A DNA stretch of 64,000 nt from Mesorhabditis belari (taxonomy: Eukaryota > Nematoda > Chromadorea > Rhabditida > Rhabditidae). Position 1 is the stretch's first letter; every line of letters begins with the position of its first letter. The notes beneath the pieces were generated by a model. That model was given only the letters and a program-made list of their open reading frames with translations. It did not search any database and had not been told where the DNA came from. The stretch is from NCBI GenBank assembly GCA_958450365.1, contig CAUEEP010000759.1, positions 1,594,501-1,658,500 of the forward strand, written 5' to 3'. The translations under genes were made by a program, and so were the position numbers. Positions 23,301 to 36,300 of this stretch are shown one piece after another.

Positions 23301-26300
23301 AGCCCCACAGCTTCATTCAAGACTAAATCAAGCCTAAGTCACAAAGTACAAGCACTGGACTTCATTTGATAAATCAAACCCCCTTACCTAGCTTGCAGTT
23401 GTTCGAGTCGTGAGCGAAATTGCGTGGCCTCGGCCTTGGCTCGAGTGGTGTCATTTTCCGAGACGCTCAACTGAAGACGAAGATCCGCCTCGACATCTTT
23501 TGCCTGACGCAACTCGGTGCGGACACGAGACAGCTCGACGTCACATCTAAAATGAAGAAAATAAAAATAAAATTACACTATTATCCGGATATAATTGTAA
23601 GTCTAGGCTTAATCGCTAGACTCTCCTTACAATTTTTTGCTTCCCAATCAACTCACCCCTGTGCATGATTGTTGTTCTCCCTCGTCTCCTCATTGATCGT
23701 TTCCCTTGACGGTCCTCGACTATCGGTTCGTCGATTTTTGTGATCAACACTGTCCTCTCTCTTTGCGTGCCCATTCGTCAGTGATGAAGAAATGGCCGAA
23801 GCGACGACAAGAGGCGATGCGGCAGCTGGAGTCGAACCGTTTGCTCGACCCTTCTCGTCCGCCTAAAGTGATAAGTAAATTGAAAAATCGTAATACAATC
23901 AGTCAAGTAGTTGGTCAGAAAAGCCAAGCCACAAACCTGTGTCTGACTAGACGCTTTTGCTTGTTGACTAGATTTATTCTGGCCTCCTCCGCCTTTCTTT
24001 CGCCCTTGTGCAGCTGTTGTTGTCGCTCGTTGCTTTGTGTTCTCCATCTGGTTTCGATTCGTCTGAAGGCAAAAGAATTATTAAAGCTCGACCATGTTAA
24101 TCGATTGAAAACAACCATTAACTCACCCTCTTCTTGTTGTTGTCGTCATCCTCGATCGAGCTATCATCGTCCTCTTCATCCTCGTCATTGTATGAGCTTG
24201 CATCTTCTGCATCAGCCGGCGACTCGGTCAACTTTTGTACCATCTGAATTTTTAAATTAGTAATTTAACAACTATTGGTAACAACAAATCAGAATTAGAA
24301 CTCACCATCACCATCCAATGGAATCCCGACCACAACATTTGGATTAAACCGCCTCTTCGCGAGTTTTCCTCCCAGCACGGCGAATTGCCCGCCGTCGTTG
24401 CATTCGTGATTTGGGACGAGGCTAAAAAAGAAAGTCTTTAGGTCTTTGGGTAATTGTCTTCTTGTAAAACGTTAAGCTTTTAGTCATTTTAAGCTTCAAA
24501 AGCTCAAGTTCACCAATTATTTTCATTATTGAACTCTGTAAAATCAAGGACACAGCGATTCTTGACTGAATTGATCTATCTCTTCCAAAGTCACCTTCTT
24601 GTTTGCCGGCTCGTGCCTCAGGCGGTGTCCTTTGTGTGATTCCGTCTTGTTTTTCTTTTCTCTTTCGACCTTTCGTCGTTGTCGTATTCCCAGCGGGTCG
24701 TATCGATGTTTTCCGATTGTTCGCCGTTGTCGTCGTGCCACCAGAAGATGGAGCGGCAGATGAAAGAGCTCCTAAAGATAAACAAGTTTATAGGTCTGAC
24801 TTATAAGACTAACTAAAGAGTGTCTTACCGTTTGCAACTCCATTCGCATTCGTGGCCGGCAACAACATCGGCACATCGGTGGGACCGTTTAGCTCGTAAT
24901 CTAAAAATTCGAAATCAAGGAAAAATAGCACAAAAACTCACCCAGCGACTCGGCCTCCAAGCGATATTGTTTCGGACCCTCGTAGACGGCCGGTAGCGCC
25001 TCGGTCAAACATTTATACAGCACCTCATTTTTCTTCGCCACATCCTCTTGCTTTCGCCTCAATCGCCATTCTCTGAAAATGAAGAAAATAATGGTGAAAG
25101 TGGCTCGTTCAAAATTTCTCCAAAAAGCACTCACTTGAAATAATATCGCAAACTGAACGAGATGATCACAAGTGGATACCCAATGCAGTGAGCACCGAAG
25201 AATTCATTCATCACTCGCGGAAATACCGGCTAAAATTTATCGGTTAGTAGAAGGAACAATGAACAACAATCTATAACACTATGTAACAACCCATACACAT
25301 GCACAACAATCCTTACAAAACTCCCTTCCCGGCAAAAATTAATGCAAAGGAAAAAAGTTTTCAACACATAAAAAATACAGAGGTCAGAGAAACAAAATAA
25401 TTACACAAAAAAAGAACGGTTGTCCAGAATGTCGTCCACGATTTGGCCTTTTTTATCATCGCCTTTGTGAGTAAGAAAGGAAAGAAATTCACCCTTTTTC
25501 TGAGCAGCGGAACGGGCGGCTTCTCTAAGAGCAGTAATGATAGCCTCCGCCGAAACACCAATCAAAGACTCGATTTGATGGGCCTTGTGCTCGGAAGCCT
25601 GTTTAGATTTCCCAAGCCCTGATACCCTGATAAAAACACATTGGCCATCATCAACAAACTGTTTCTTGACGTATTGATAAAATTCTTCCGACTTTTCGCC
25701 TCTCTTTCGCACCTTTCTCTCATCAACACTCAAAATGGTACCGACCATTTGTTGGTGTCGGCGAAGTCGATCATGCCTCCGAGTTCCACCAGTCATCCCT
25801 ATGTAAAGAATGTTCCATTGTCGAATATCGGCGGGAATCGGTTCCATGAATACAGCGTAAACGTATCTCCCTCATTCGACCATGTGCTGAGAGAAACATG
25901 CATCGTGTGAAAGTGATGGCTCCTCCTCGGGCCGGGATCCAATGTGCTCGTCTCCTCGAAGTCCTTTCGAAGATTTATTACCACATGAGAGATTAACCAA
26001 CGGACATAGACATAAAGAATAACGAACAAGTAAACGTTATGCATGTGCGAGTCTCATAAATGCTCAATGTTTCTGAAAAAAAACCAACGTACCGCCATCC
26101 CTTGCACTTGGTGACAACCTAAAGAAAGGTATTGTTAAACAATCGCAAAGGTATCACCTAGTGAGAAAGCTCAAAAAGTAGCTCAGAAACCCAGAATTAA
26201 AGTAAATTAAAGACCCGTAATGCCAGGTCTTTTGGGTCTGGTTTCGTATCTTAATATCGAGCTAATACCATACGTCTTTTCTAGCTAACCAATCAATTAA

Positions 26301-29093
26301 TCACTTACTAACGAGTTGCGAGTGTGAGACCCCAAAAATGAAGCCCAGCGGCCCGTCTCGACTCAACGCCAGATAGTCGCACCTCAACCGGACAGATACC
26401 TAGAAATTGAGCATACTCCTGAAAAGAAGAAACCCTTTTACCTCTACAAAAATAAATAATCCCCATAGAAATATGATCGGAGCACCCTGCGATCGATCCG
26501 CTGAAAAAGGTAAAAGTTTATCACGTTGTAAAACCCTCCAACTCACCTAACATACTAGACACGGTGCGCACGAAACCGCCATTCGTGTGCCACACGAGGT
26601 TTAGCCACACATACGTGCTGGCGATGAATATCAAGAATCGCACCTAGGATTTGATCATTTAAAGCCTTGTTCATCAATCACAAACCGGTATGAATAACCA
26701 ACATATCAGATCGGATGTCGCCGTCACGCAGATAAATATTATTGACATTTGCTGAAAGAAGTGCATATAACCATGACATTCATGAAAGAATTTGCCGATT
26801 CTTTTTTAAAAAATAAGTCATTTACTCCTTCTGGGCTAAATTGAGCCAAAGGCAATGGAAAAACCAGCGCTGAGTTAAAAGCAACTACAGCTTTTTTTAT
26901 ACACGCCTACAACTGGAGCAATTACAATTCTATTGTTTTAATTCTAGAGCAACTACAATTCTATTGGAGTTTCTATACTTTAACAATTCGATCTTGTGTT
27001 AACTAACCTACTGAGAACTTTGCAGTTAAACTAGAGCACATTTTAAAGCAACTTTATCCATCTCTAAACCAACCGCATTGTTGTGATTGGAGAGAGCGAC
27101 GACGGCATTCCCACTGCGATGCACGGCCTCGAAGATGGCACGCAAGAAGAGCCAGAATGGCCACAACAATTCGAAGCGGAAACCGACCTGGAACAAAATA
27201 AAATTAGAACAAATGATTGACAGTTTAAACTCACCAAAACGTCGAGCGAGATCATCGTCAACCACAAAAGACACAAACGCAAATAGGCTAGTCCCGAAGA
27301 CATTCTGGAAAAATGAAATTTATGCTTGTGGTATGCTGTGGAATGCTATTTGAAATGTTCTCATAACTAGTTTACTAAAAATTGTGAAAACAGCTCAATT
27401 TAGCAATCAGATTTGAATCTGAAATAGTGCTAGATAACTAGATTGGATCTCTTTACAACTTCAATCCTAAAACCTTGCTTTATACAGTCGTATAAAGCTT
27501 TAACCTTGCTTTATACAGTCGTCAAAAAAGTCTTGGCCGGTCAGTGTTGGTCCATAGATTACATCCAAATATATTGACCACGAATAGTTTTATGTACTTT
27601 TAAAGGTTGTTAAAATGAACCATTTAGCTTTTCGATATCCTTTGAAATAAGAATTTTATGAATTTTATTTGAGCATGGTTTGTATTTCTGTATGTAAACC
27701 ATGTAAACCAAAATCTGTATTTCAGAAATGAATGGATCCCATTGAAAACGGTTCCAATTATAATGGCACTGGATCGTTTATTACTTATTTATTCATTTTG
27801 CTCTGGTGAAAATGAAAGGCTACTGGCAGTTTTGAAGCCTTGAACAAAATCTGGGAAAGATACTTTTCCTGCTCTTCATTTTTAAGCTTTACGCCTAAGC
27901 CTAGCAACATTGCAGAAGCAAAACTCTAGCTAGCTTATCAAAATTTCAATAAAAAATTGCTTAAAACGTTCTAGAAATGTTATCAATAGATTAATCATGC
28001 TTGATTACCCCAGAAAAAATAAAATAATGTTGGTAAAATAGTCAAAAAATACAATCTGACTAAATCAGGTCAGAGTGGCCCCCGGAGTTTATTAGTGCCG
28101 ACTTTTTTGACGACTTTTGTGACGACGATCGGCTTTGTGTTCAATCACAAGGCGGATTTTACGCAAATCTTTAAACAAACTACTTTAAATCTGAGCTAAC
28201 GAGCCTGAGTCTGAGCTAACGGTCACTTAACATTAAGAGTCACTAGCGCTCAGTAGCAATTACAGGCTTAGGCTTGCACAGAGCTTTTTGGAAGGTTAGG
28301 GCAATTCTAGAAACAAAAAAAGGTGAAACGTTGAAGATACCGTAAATACTGTACTAGTACCCCACCCCCCTCGTACAGTCGCGTAGTCGCAAAAGTTTTT
28401 TAGTATTTCATTTTTTTCAAAGCGCCCATACTTTCAAAAAATGCGTCTTTGGTATCAAAAAAAATAGCTGAAATTCAGGGCTATTTTTTGATATTTAAGC
28501 GCACATTGTAGCAGAAACCAGTGTCGAGAAAAACTCGTTCAAAGCTAGACTACGCAATGCTCCGCTACCGTCATTATGGGGGTGGGGTACTATTACAGTA
28601 TTTACGGTAAGCTTTGTTTGATCGTTGATCGTTACCAGAGCGTCAATAACCATTAGCGAAGGCTCAAAATTTCATAGATTCTGGTTGAACACAGATTGAA
28701 TCATTGAAAATCTCGGTACTTATGGAGATTACTGACCCCCGTCAGATCCAACCACTTTTTCTGAGGTAGCTTTTTGTGTAGATCACGAATTTCATAGTGG
28801 GAGCTTGTGGAAATGCGTTTTAGACCGACAAATCTTAAATAAATCTTAAATAAAGCTTAAATAAATGCCAAATTAAGAATTCACGCCATTAAAAATCCTA
28901 GAAGAAAAAATTAGCGCGCTCTGGCTCAATAGAGATGAATGTACACTGCTGTCCAACTATTATAGCACCCAGTAATCTCCATAAGTACCAATATTTTAAA
29001 TAACCCTTACCCATCCTGATCAGCGATTCGTGTGCGCGCCTTGAAAGTGCGTCGGAGTTTTTGCGTTTCCACCGCTCGCGCCCTTTTCTGCAT
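20357..29093 (-). CDS. maco-1: Macoilin (transmembrane / coiled-coil protein), about 24 exons
   Basis: Recognised from exon translations. Exon 1 (29011-29093) starts MQKRARAVETQKLRRTFKAR, like the basic macoilin N terminus. Then come hydrophobic exons: 27235-27304, 27074-27187 (FRFELLWPFWLF, nearly identical to vertebrate macoilin), 26686-26751 (ATSDLICWLFIP), 26547-26643 (STYVWLNLVWHT), 26442-26500, 26309-26399, 26093-26118 and 25135-25229 (GAHCIGYPLV). A basic linker (24942-25072, EWRLRRKQEDVAKKNE) follows, then low-complexity exons (24829-24900, 24595-24771, about 24304-24422, 24124-24245, 23935-24063, 23666-23864). Coiled-coil exons are at 23391-23549, 23073-23228, 22937-23003, 22762-22851 and 22586-22719 (LFRALGEAKSENHKLQ, conserved). 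The proline/serine tail is at 21052-21222, 20811-20885 and 20357-20470, ending GKTTN-stop. In C. elegans, macoilin is an ER-associated neuronal protein affecting excitability; that role is inferred by orthology. The 24.3-24.8 kb exons are the least certain. Confidence 0.93.
21342..22560. mobile_element. Mariner-like non-autonomous element (1.2 kb) in a macoilin intron
   Basis: Ends are inverted repeats TTAGGTTGGTGAATAAGTCT and AGACTTATTCACCAACCTAA, the terminal sequence style of mariner elements. The interior codes for no recognisable transposase. The flanking TA duplication is imperfect on the right (TG). Lies between the 22586-22719 and 21052-21222 exons, so it must be spliced out. Confidence 0.75.
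25401..25880 (-). CDS. GIY-YIG-type nuclease domain ORF nested in a macoilin intron
   Basis: An open frame of about 158 codons lies on the same strand as macoilin, inside the intron between exons 26093-26118 and 25135-25229. It can be read without a start from about 25877 as RYVYAVFMEPIP, then NILYIGMTGG and RLRRHQ, and near the C terminus EHKAHQIESLIG. This order (YVYA...; YIGxTGG; RxxxH; Exx..LI) fits the GIY-YIG fold: the two tyrosine strands, the arginine helix and the metal-binding glutamate. The first in-frame ATG is at 25847, inside the domain, so the true start must be upstream, possibly after a splice acceptor (GGGAG at about 25877). It could be a domesticated or stranded homing/retroelement endonuclease, a nested gene, or an alternative exon. 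No reverse transcriptase was seen beside it. Confidence 0.55.
28338..28609. mobile_element. MITE with TACCGTAAATACTGTA inverted ends
   Basis: About 270 bp with terminal inverted repeats TACCGTAAATACTGTA...TAGTACCCCACCCC. The outermost TA may be the target duplication. An apparently related, more diverged element lies at 38937-39428. Confidence 0.7.
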
Positions 29094-29098
29094 GGCGC

Positions 29099-29113
29099 CT
29101 GAAATGAAAAAGA
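29099..29113 (-). promoter_or_regulatory. Splice acceptor just upstream of macoilin ATG, likely trans-splice site
   Basis: The minus strand reads TTCTTTTTCATTTCAG directly before GCGCC-ATG. An acceptor 5 bp before the start codon is typical of nematode spliced-leader trans-splicing. A cis-spliced 5' UTR exon is the alternative. Confidence 0.6.
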
Positions 29114-30296
29114 ATTATATTTAGCTTCATAAAACGTTCAAAAGGAAAGAATTCAATAGAAAATTGAATAGAATTCATTTAAAATTCAATAGAATCAAAG
29201 TTTTAACATAAAAGTTGGCACGTTTGGCAAAGCCAAAGCCAAGCCAACAGCTAATAAAAAAGCCAAGCCAACAACCGACAAAAAAGCCAAACCAACAGCC
29301 AAAGTTAGCCTCTTTTTCTGCTTAAGATGACGCGAAATATCTTAAAAACAGCAAAAGGATCATGAAATTTTAGCGATATCTCAAAAAATTTCAACAAAAT
29401 GAATCAATATCGATTTTTTTCCACTGAAAAACCTCAATTTCCTATCATTTTCTAGTGAAAATTTGCAAAGTTACCCCCATTTTTACTCTAAATCCCCTAA
29501 AGACTTGTAAATTTTTGGTGAAAAGCACAAAATTTGCCAACAAATCGTAAAATCCAATAGCGGTAAACACGAAAATTGCGAAATGTTCGAGAAAATTCGA
29601 GAAACTTTCTAATATACTCAAATTTTCGATGAGAAAAAGATATTCAGTTATTTAGTTGAAACGGCTAGAATTTAAAGATATTAGGCTCTTTGTCAAAATT
29701 TGGGTATAAATAAGGAAATTTCGCTCAATTTTTCATTTTTCGCTCAACTTTTCGACTTGTTAGCTCAAAAATTCGAGAAATCGATCACGTGAGTTTCTTT
29801 TTTCTCATTTTTGGCACAAATTTTTATTGCATCGAATCGATCCAGCTGCGGGTGTTTGTTGTTTTTACAAAATACGGTTCCTATTTTGATATTTCCAATA
29901 CGGTTCCAATACGGTTTATATTTTGATCTAATACGGTTCCAATATTCAATTTTGTCAAAAATTGAATATTTTGTATGTCATTTTCTCAAAAAAACACTCA
30001 TCAAATGGCCAAAAATAGCAAAACTTTAACTGTAATTTAAGTTTTTAAAAGAAAACAAACAAGCTTTACACAAAAAAAGTACCGCTTTAACGCAATTTAG
30101 CAATTTAGCAATAAAAAAAAGCAACTTTAGCGATAAAATCTGCCAGCTTAGCTTAAAGCTGGCAGATTTTATCGATTTGCCAAGTTGTAAAAAAAATGAT
30201 TCCTTTTCTCTACAAATACTTTAAACTGAACTAATTAACTTATCTATTACTAATTTATACTTTAATATCATTTAATTTATACGATAACTATAACTA
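29114..30296. other. Upstream intergenic region of macoilin
   Basis: AT-rich, with a GCCAAAGCCAAGCCAAC-type repeat at 29225-29310 and an AATACGGTTCC repeat at 29868-29945. Probable promoter region, but no element can be assigned. A short palindrome (AGATTTTATCG copies around TAGCTTAAAGCT) is at 30133-30175. Confidence 0.4.
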
Positions 30297-30818
30297 TTGG
30301 GTTGGTGAATTGAAAACTGCCGGCTATTGTCATATGTCACAATTTGAGCACTTTCTTCAAAAGAAACCCATTCTGGTGTCAATGGAAAAGTTGTAGAGAA
30401 TCAAAAATGAAGCTTATATCCAAATTTTCAGAACGATTCAAAAACGGGTTTTCGAGAAATGCCAAATTTTACGAATTTTCACAAAGCTTGCATTTTAAGC
30501 GAAACCACTAAGTGTATCTTTTTGAAAATTTGGCTATAAGCCTAATTTTTGATTCTCTACAACTTTTCCATTGACACCAAAATGGGTTTCTTTTGAAGAA
30601 AGTGCTCAAACGGGGACATCTCCAGACCTCCATTTTTGAGTCTCACACACAAACCAAAATCCTATTACGAAAGAGGAATCCGCAAATTGCCTGTAAAATG
30701 GGCACAAGTCGTCAATTATTAATAATAATAATAATGGAAATTATTTGGAATGAATTCATGGTTTTATGTTGAATAAATTTTAGTTCAAAGTCCCGCAGTT
30801 TTCAATTCACCAACCCAA
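30297..30818. mobile_element. Mariner-family foldback MITE (522 bp), TA target duplication
   Basis: Ends TTGGGTTGGTGAATTGAAAA and TTTTCAATTCACCAACCCAA flanked by TA on both sides. The arms are long inverted repeats that share GAAACCCATT and TTGTAGAGAATCAAAAATGA with the elements at 32616 and 32965. No transposase. Confidence 0.85.
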
Positions 30819-32615
30819 TAACTTATCTATCTATAACTAATTTAAACAAATTATCAGTCAAACGATTGCACCACTTGCTAAAACAATTCCAAACAAGACA
30901 AAGTCCTCTCAAAAAAAAAACAAAGAAATGAAGTAAAACTAAGGCAACAATGGGGGGAAAGCCGTGTGCGATAAGAGTGCAATATAAATGAACGATCGAC
31001 CAGGGGGAGGACTGATTCCGGGGTAAATCTCACCAGGGACAGCCCTAGTCATCAGTAGACGTTCCAATTTGAGCTAGAGCAGTGGCTTTTTAAAGTTTAC
31101 GTAACCCAAAAGCGAAAGCTAAAACTAAAACCAAAGCTAGAACCAAAGCTAAAACCAAAACCACAGCTAATACTAAAACCAAAGCTAAGACTAAAACCAA
31201 AGCTAAAACTAAAACCAAAGCTAAAGCAAAGACTAAAGCTAAAACTAAAACCACAGCTAAAACCAAAGCTAAAACCTCAAACAGTATCCAACAAAGCTAA
31301 GTAACATAAAACAACAAGCAACAGCTTACAATTTCATTTAACAAAGCCGCAAAACAAAGCCAAGCATACAGCACAAATCGATACGTCAAAGCAAAACTAA
31401 CTAGCCAGCTTCAACTATCGATAAAAGCTATCGATCAAGCTATCAAGCTATCGATAAAAAGATTTTTAACGAAGATTTTTACCTCCCAAACAGACTCAGC
31501 GCTCTAACAATTTTACAAAACGCAAAACCGGTACGTTAAAGTAAAATAGCATAACCAAAGCTTCAAGATCACCTGAGTGCATGCTAGAATCAGAAGAATA
31601 ATAATTTTAATAACGCTTTAGCAAAGCTTAAAGCAAAACTAGGGCTAGCTTTACATTTAGCAAATTCACAGATTGCACAACTAATATTAGTAAACTAATA
31701 GTAAACCAATAAAGCAAAAATAATATGAGCAAAGCTTACAAACCATTTCTAAACCATTTCTAAACCATTTCTAAACCATTTCTAAACCATTTCTAAACAA
31801 TTGTCTGCGATCAGAAGCCTCAAAAACCAGCTGAACTACGCTTTGCTTTTGTTGAACGGCAAAAGTAGGAATATCTTCTCATTTAACAAACTTTACAAAT
31901 ATAAAGAGCAGAAAACCAATAGGTTAAAGCAAAACTGACACAAGCAAAGCTTTAGATCACTTTAATGCTTGCTAAAACCCCTTTGAGAAACAATTTTCTC
32001 AACCAAGGGAACAAATCTGGGCGGTTGAGGGGTTGGCTCACAAACATACAGAGATCTCGAAGTCAGAGCCGATGGGGGCGAAGAAAGAGAGGGAAAAGAG
32101 AAAAGATCCCTCTGTGTGTATGTGAGTGTGTGTGAATCGATAGGGCGCGCGACGGGACATCTCTGGGAAAAGAAAACGAGGGGGGGAAAGGGCGGAGGAC
32201 CGCCACAGACACGCATCGCATCTCTGCGAATTGCGGGCACATACTGGTCCCAAGAGGTGCGGAAATATAAGAAAATGAGGGAAATGGGAAAGAAAAATGG
32301 AAAGAAAAGAAAATATTAAAGAATAGAGAAAGTTATCGAAAGGAAAATTGTTATAGAACTAAAATAGCCAAAGAAAAATTGACTATTGAGCTAAACACTA
32401 GTTAAAGTTTTAAGAAAAATCTTCTATAGCAATATAGGAAAATTTTTCAAAGCAAAAAGCTATTTAGAGAAATTAACTTCAGAACAAAATTTTACGCAAA
32501 AAAAACTAACCAATAGAGCAAACTAGAGCAATAGAGCAAACTAAGCAATAGAGCAAACTAAGCAATAGAGCAAACTAAGCAATAGAGCAAACTAAGCAAT
32601 AGAGCACTATAAATA
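30819..32615. repeat. Minisatellite-rich intergenic stretch
   Basis: Contains AAAGCTAAAACTAAAACC repeats (31095-31285), six copies of AAACCATTTCT (31738-31798) and a 17-bp unit AATAGAGCAAACTAAGC (32508-32604). Around 32000-32240 is a GA/CT-rich segment with TG repeats. No gene is supported. Confidence 0.7.
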
Positions 32616-32701
32616 TTGGGTTGGTGAATTGAAAACTGCCAGCTATTGTTATATTTCACAGTTTGAGCACTTTCTTCAAAAGAAACCCATTTCGGCGTCA
32701 A
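32616..32701. mobile_element. Truncated end of the same mariner-family MITE
   Basis: The first about 85 bp match the element at 30297 (TTGGGTTGGTGAATTGAAAA through GAAACCCATTTCGG) and then similarity stops. TA precedes it. Confidence 0.7.
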
Positions 32702-32964
32702 ACGAAAACTAAAACACGACGAAAGACTGAAAAATTCTTTGTGGCGGGGTCCTTTTATTGCGCCGGGTTACGGTAGTTTCCGACGTTTTGCGCGGAAACG
32801 TCTGAAAGGCAAAGTGTACGGTGGACGGTCCGAAAGGCATCTGTCGTCAGAATTTTATTATTTCAAGAGAGAATTCCTTTAAATTGATTTAAAGTAAAAT
32901 GAAATTAAACCCAATTTGTTTAATTATTTGTTTAATTATTTGTTTAATTATTATTTTTAATTTA

Positions 32965-33324
32965 TTAGGTTGGTGCATTGAAAACTGCCGGCTATTGTCA
33001 TATGTGACAGTTTGAGCACTTTCTTCAAAAGAAACCCATTCTGGTGTCAATGGAAAAGTTGTAGAGAATCAAAAATGAGGCTTATATCCAAATTTCCAAA
33101 AAGATACACTTAGTGGTTTCGCTTAAAATGCAAGCTTTGTGAAAATTCGTAAAATTTGGCATTTCTTGAAAACCAGTTTTTGAATCGTTCTGAAAATCTG
33201 GATATAAGCTTCATTTTTGATTCTCTACAACTTTTCCATTGACACCAAAATGGGTTTCTTTTGAAGAAAGTGCTCAAACTGTCGCATATGACAATAGCCG
33301 GCAGTTTTCGATTCACCAACCCAA
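32965..33324. mobile_element. Mariner-family foldback MITE (360 bp), nearly complete palindrome
   Basis: TA-flanked, ends TTAGGTTGGTGCATTGAAAA and TTTTCGATTCACCAACCCAA. The two halves are inverted copies (GCCGGCTATTGTCATATG at one end and CATATGACAATAGCCGGC at the other). Same family as the 30297 element. Confidence 0.85.
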
Positions 33325-36300
33325 TATAATCATTATCTACGACTTTCTACCATCGATCTGCAAGCTTTCGGATCTCGTCCAAGTAACACTCCTTCGGATT
33401 TCTCGAATCAAAGAAGTCTTGGCAAGCTTCTTCAACTTCTTCAAATATTTCTGTTCCCAGCAATAGCTAATCAAAACTCGAAGCTCTTTTTCTTACAACC
33501 TCATCCGGAATACAAAGATCAAGATTGGTACAAAAATATAAGCGCAAAAAATCAGCAAAAAAGAAGTGCATATAAATTGAATTTTTCGTAGCCGAGTCAG
33601 AACTTTTTCTAAGTCAGAACTAATAACATTCCAAAAACAAGCAAAATTTCGACAAAATCAAGAGAACCAAAGAGAATCAAAGAGATTTTCAAGGCTTCTT
33701 TTTGGTCATAGCTTTCTTCTTTTCTCTTTCTCAGTGTATTCGCCCTTTCCCTGCTGTAAAGCCTACCAAAACTAGTCGATACTCGAAACGGAAACAAACC
33801 TTTGATTCAAAACTGGCCTTGACTAAAGGAATCAAGCTTCTAACTACCAAAATATCCATACCTCCAACAAATCTCAATTTACTGTACTTTATCCACAAAA
33901 TACAGTTTTGCCAAGATTTCCAAGCAAGCTGAATATCCTAATCTAGACTGAATACCGTAATCCAGCTAATCTTAACTGAATACCTTAAACTAGACTGAAT
34001 ACCTTAAACTAGACTGAATACCCTAATCGAGACTGAATACCGTAATCCAGCTATCTAGACATCCCCTGAGCTGAACCAAATCCAAGTTATCGTAGTCAAG
34101 AATGACATCAAAGTGCACGAATTCGATGTATGCAAACACCCGAAAAACAGCTAAACTCAAAAATCACACGCTTTACACCAATGCCTACTGTACTCCCAGT
34201 ACCTTTGACAACGATATCCCAAAACTATCGGCTTACAGTACTTTATCCACAAAATAATTTCCAAACCTTATTCTAATTTCCCAGCCTGATTCTAAGCTAA
34301 ACCAAACTTTTTCCATTTCCCGTACCCTCACCACAAACAAAAGTCGTCACAACGATCTTTCCCACGGCTACAAAGCAAAAAAACGTTGAGTCATTCGATA
34401 GTTCTTGAATTCATAGCAAAGAAAAACAAAGTTCTAAAGTTCACCGGTGTGTGCCTAGGGTTCAACAATGAAAAGCTATTAAAAATCGCTGCCAGTGCGC
34501 AAGAAGAGGCGTTTATAAGCAAGAGCACAAAGTACACGTAATACAGAAAGCCGCAAAGTACTCAAAAATGATCCAACACTGGATTATTTCTGAGGCTAGT
34601 ACCTAGTTCAACACCATGATCTAGCACTGAACTGTACCAGTGTAGCTGTTCATATCTCACTTTACAGTCTAATTACAGCATTCATAAGCTGCACTATAGC
34701 TCATTTACAGTACACTTGAAAGCGCGCGTTTACACGAAATCATGAAAAACGCTATATATAGACCAAAAGTTTTAGCTATAAATTTTGTCAAAGTTTCAAA
34801 AGAATCAAAGTCTATCGATTATTAGATTTTCCGAGTATAAGCCTCTAAAAGTCCAAAAGATAATGAAATTTGTTTTTTATTTTTATTCGTAATTCGGCGA
34901 CAGATGAAATTTCCCGAGGAACACCTGTTAGGGAAACCGTTTGAAAAACCTAGAGACTATGTTGATGAGTTGATTGTTACTGTTTTTCGTACTGTAAAAC
35001 GACCAAGAACACTGAACCTGACCCAGTTAAGGTAGTTTTTGCGAAAGGGGCACGCTTTAGAAAACGGATTAAAACAAATTCGAGCACACACTAGCTTTGG
35101 GGGCCCACTTTGTTACAGTATTCCGTTCAATTGAGAACTTTAAAAGATTCTGAAAGACATTTAGTCGGCATTTTAAGTTAAAACAAAAAGGAAAACTCAT
35201 TTTTCAATAAGGAAAACCCTCTTCTTTTTGCAAATTTACGATCAAAAGCCATTTTCTACTCAAGAGAGCAAAAAGAAAAAACCGAAACGGGGCGGCAAAA
35301 ATAATTTCTTTTTTTCACGGGTAGAAGAAATTTTCGCCTTTTTTTTCCACTCAATCGTATAATTAGTTGCTGAGTCTAAAGAAAAGAGGGAAAAGACAAA
35401 AATGGAGTGAAAAGAATCGAAATCGAAAATCGAAAAGAAATTGATGGGAACAGAAAACAGGGAAATTTTCTTACATAGTTTTAGCATTTTGAAGTGCCAA
35501 AAAATACGCGACCACAAAAAACGGCCATTTTTTTTTCATATGTTCAAGCCAAATTTGATTTATTTATTCAATCTGGAGCTCATGTCAGCAATTGGGCAAA
35601 AGCTAAAGCAAAAGCTATCGTTTAAAAGTTAAAATCTGAATAGTGCGCTCCAACTCACCATTTCCCAGTCATTTAGGTTCCAAATTTTGGAAAGTGCGCG
35701 AAAAAATTGCGTAACTCTTTGTCAAAAAGATCTTTTTTTCCCGGTTACAGAAAGGGATTTGGAAATAGTCTCTTTCGAAAGGGTGAAAAGATGAAAAAAA
35801 AAGGGAAATTTCACTGTTGAAAAGAAAGAAAAAACGGTTTTTCGCAAATTTTCCCGCCTTTTTGCCATTTTTCTTCAAAATTTATCCTACAATACATTCC
35901 TATTCCAAATTTACATTAAGAAATCTCAAACATCGATCGCATCTAACCTTTTATCGCCTCAAGAAACGGTCTGTATCCAAAAACAGTCGAAAACCTGTTG
36001 CCCAGACGACCCAGCCAAAACTTTCTCCGTTTGTGTCAATCGAAATATGGAAATTATCTCGCTCCCCCGGGAGCTATAATTTGTGCGTATTTGCAAGGCT
36101 GGGAAGCACATTTTGCGATACTAAAATTGTATCCCAGAATCGATTCTCATTTATTTCGGGAATACTGTAACGAGACAGGTTTTTACTAGAAAAGGGTAGG
36201 GTCAGCTCAGAAGTTAGACCCGTCTTAAGAACCTAGGAGCCGACTGAACATCCCTAGATCTGCCACGGTCATTTCGATGTACCTGACCTTGACACTGGAC

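Noticed and set aside
23706..24260. 184-codon plus-strand ORF
   Set aside because: Antisense shadow of macoilin exons 23666-24245, which have consistent splice sites on minus.
31080..31290. AAAGCTAAAACC repeats as telomere-like sequence
   Set aside because: The unit does not match TTAGGC or TTAGGG and lies within ordinary intergenic DNA.
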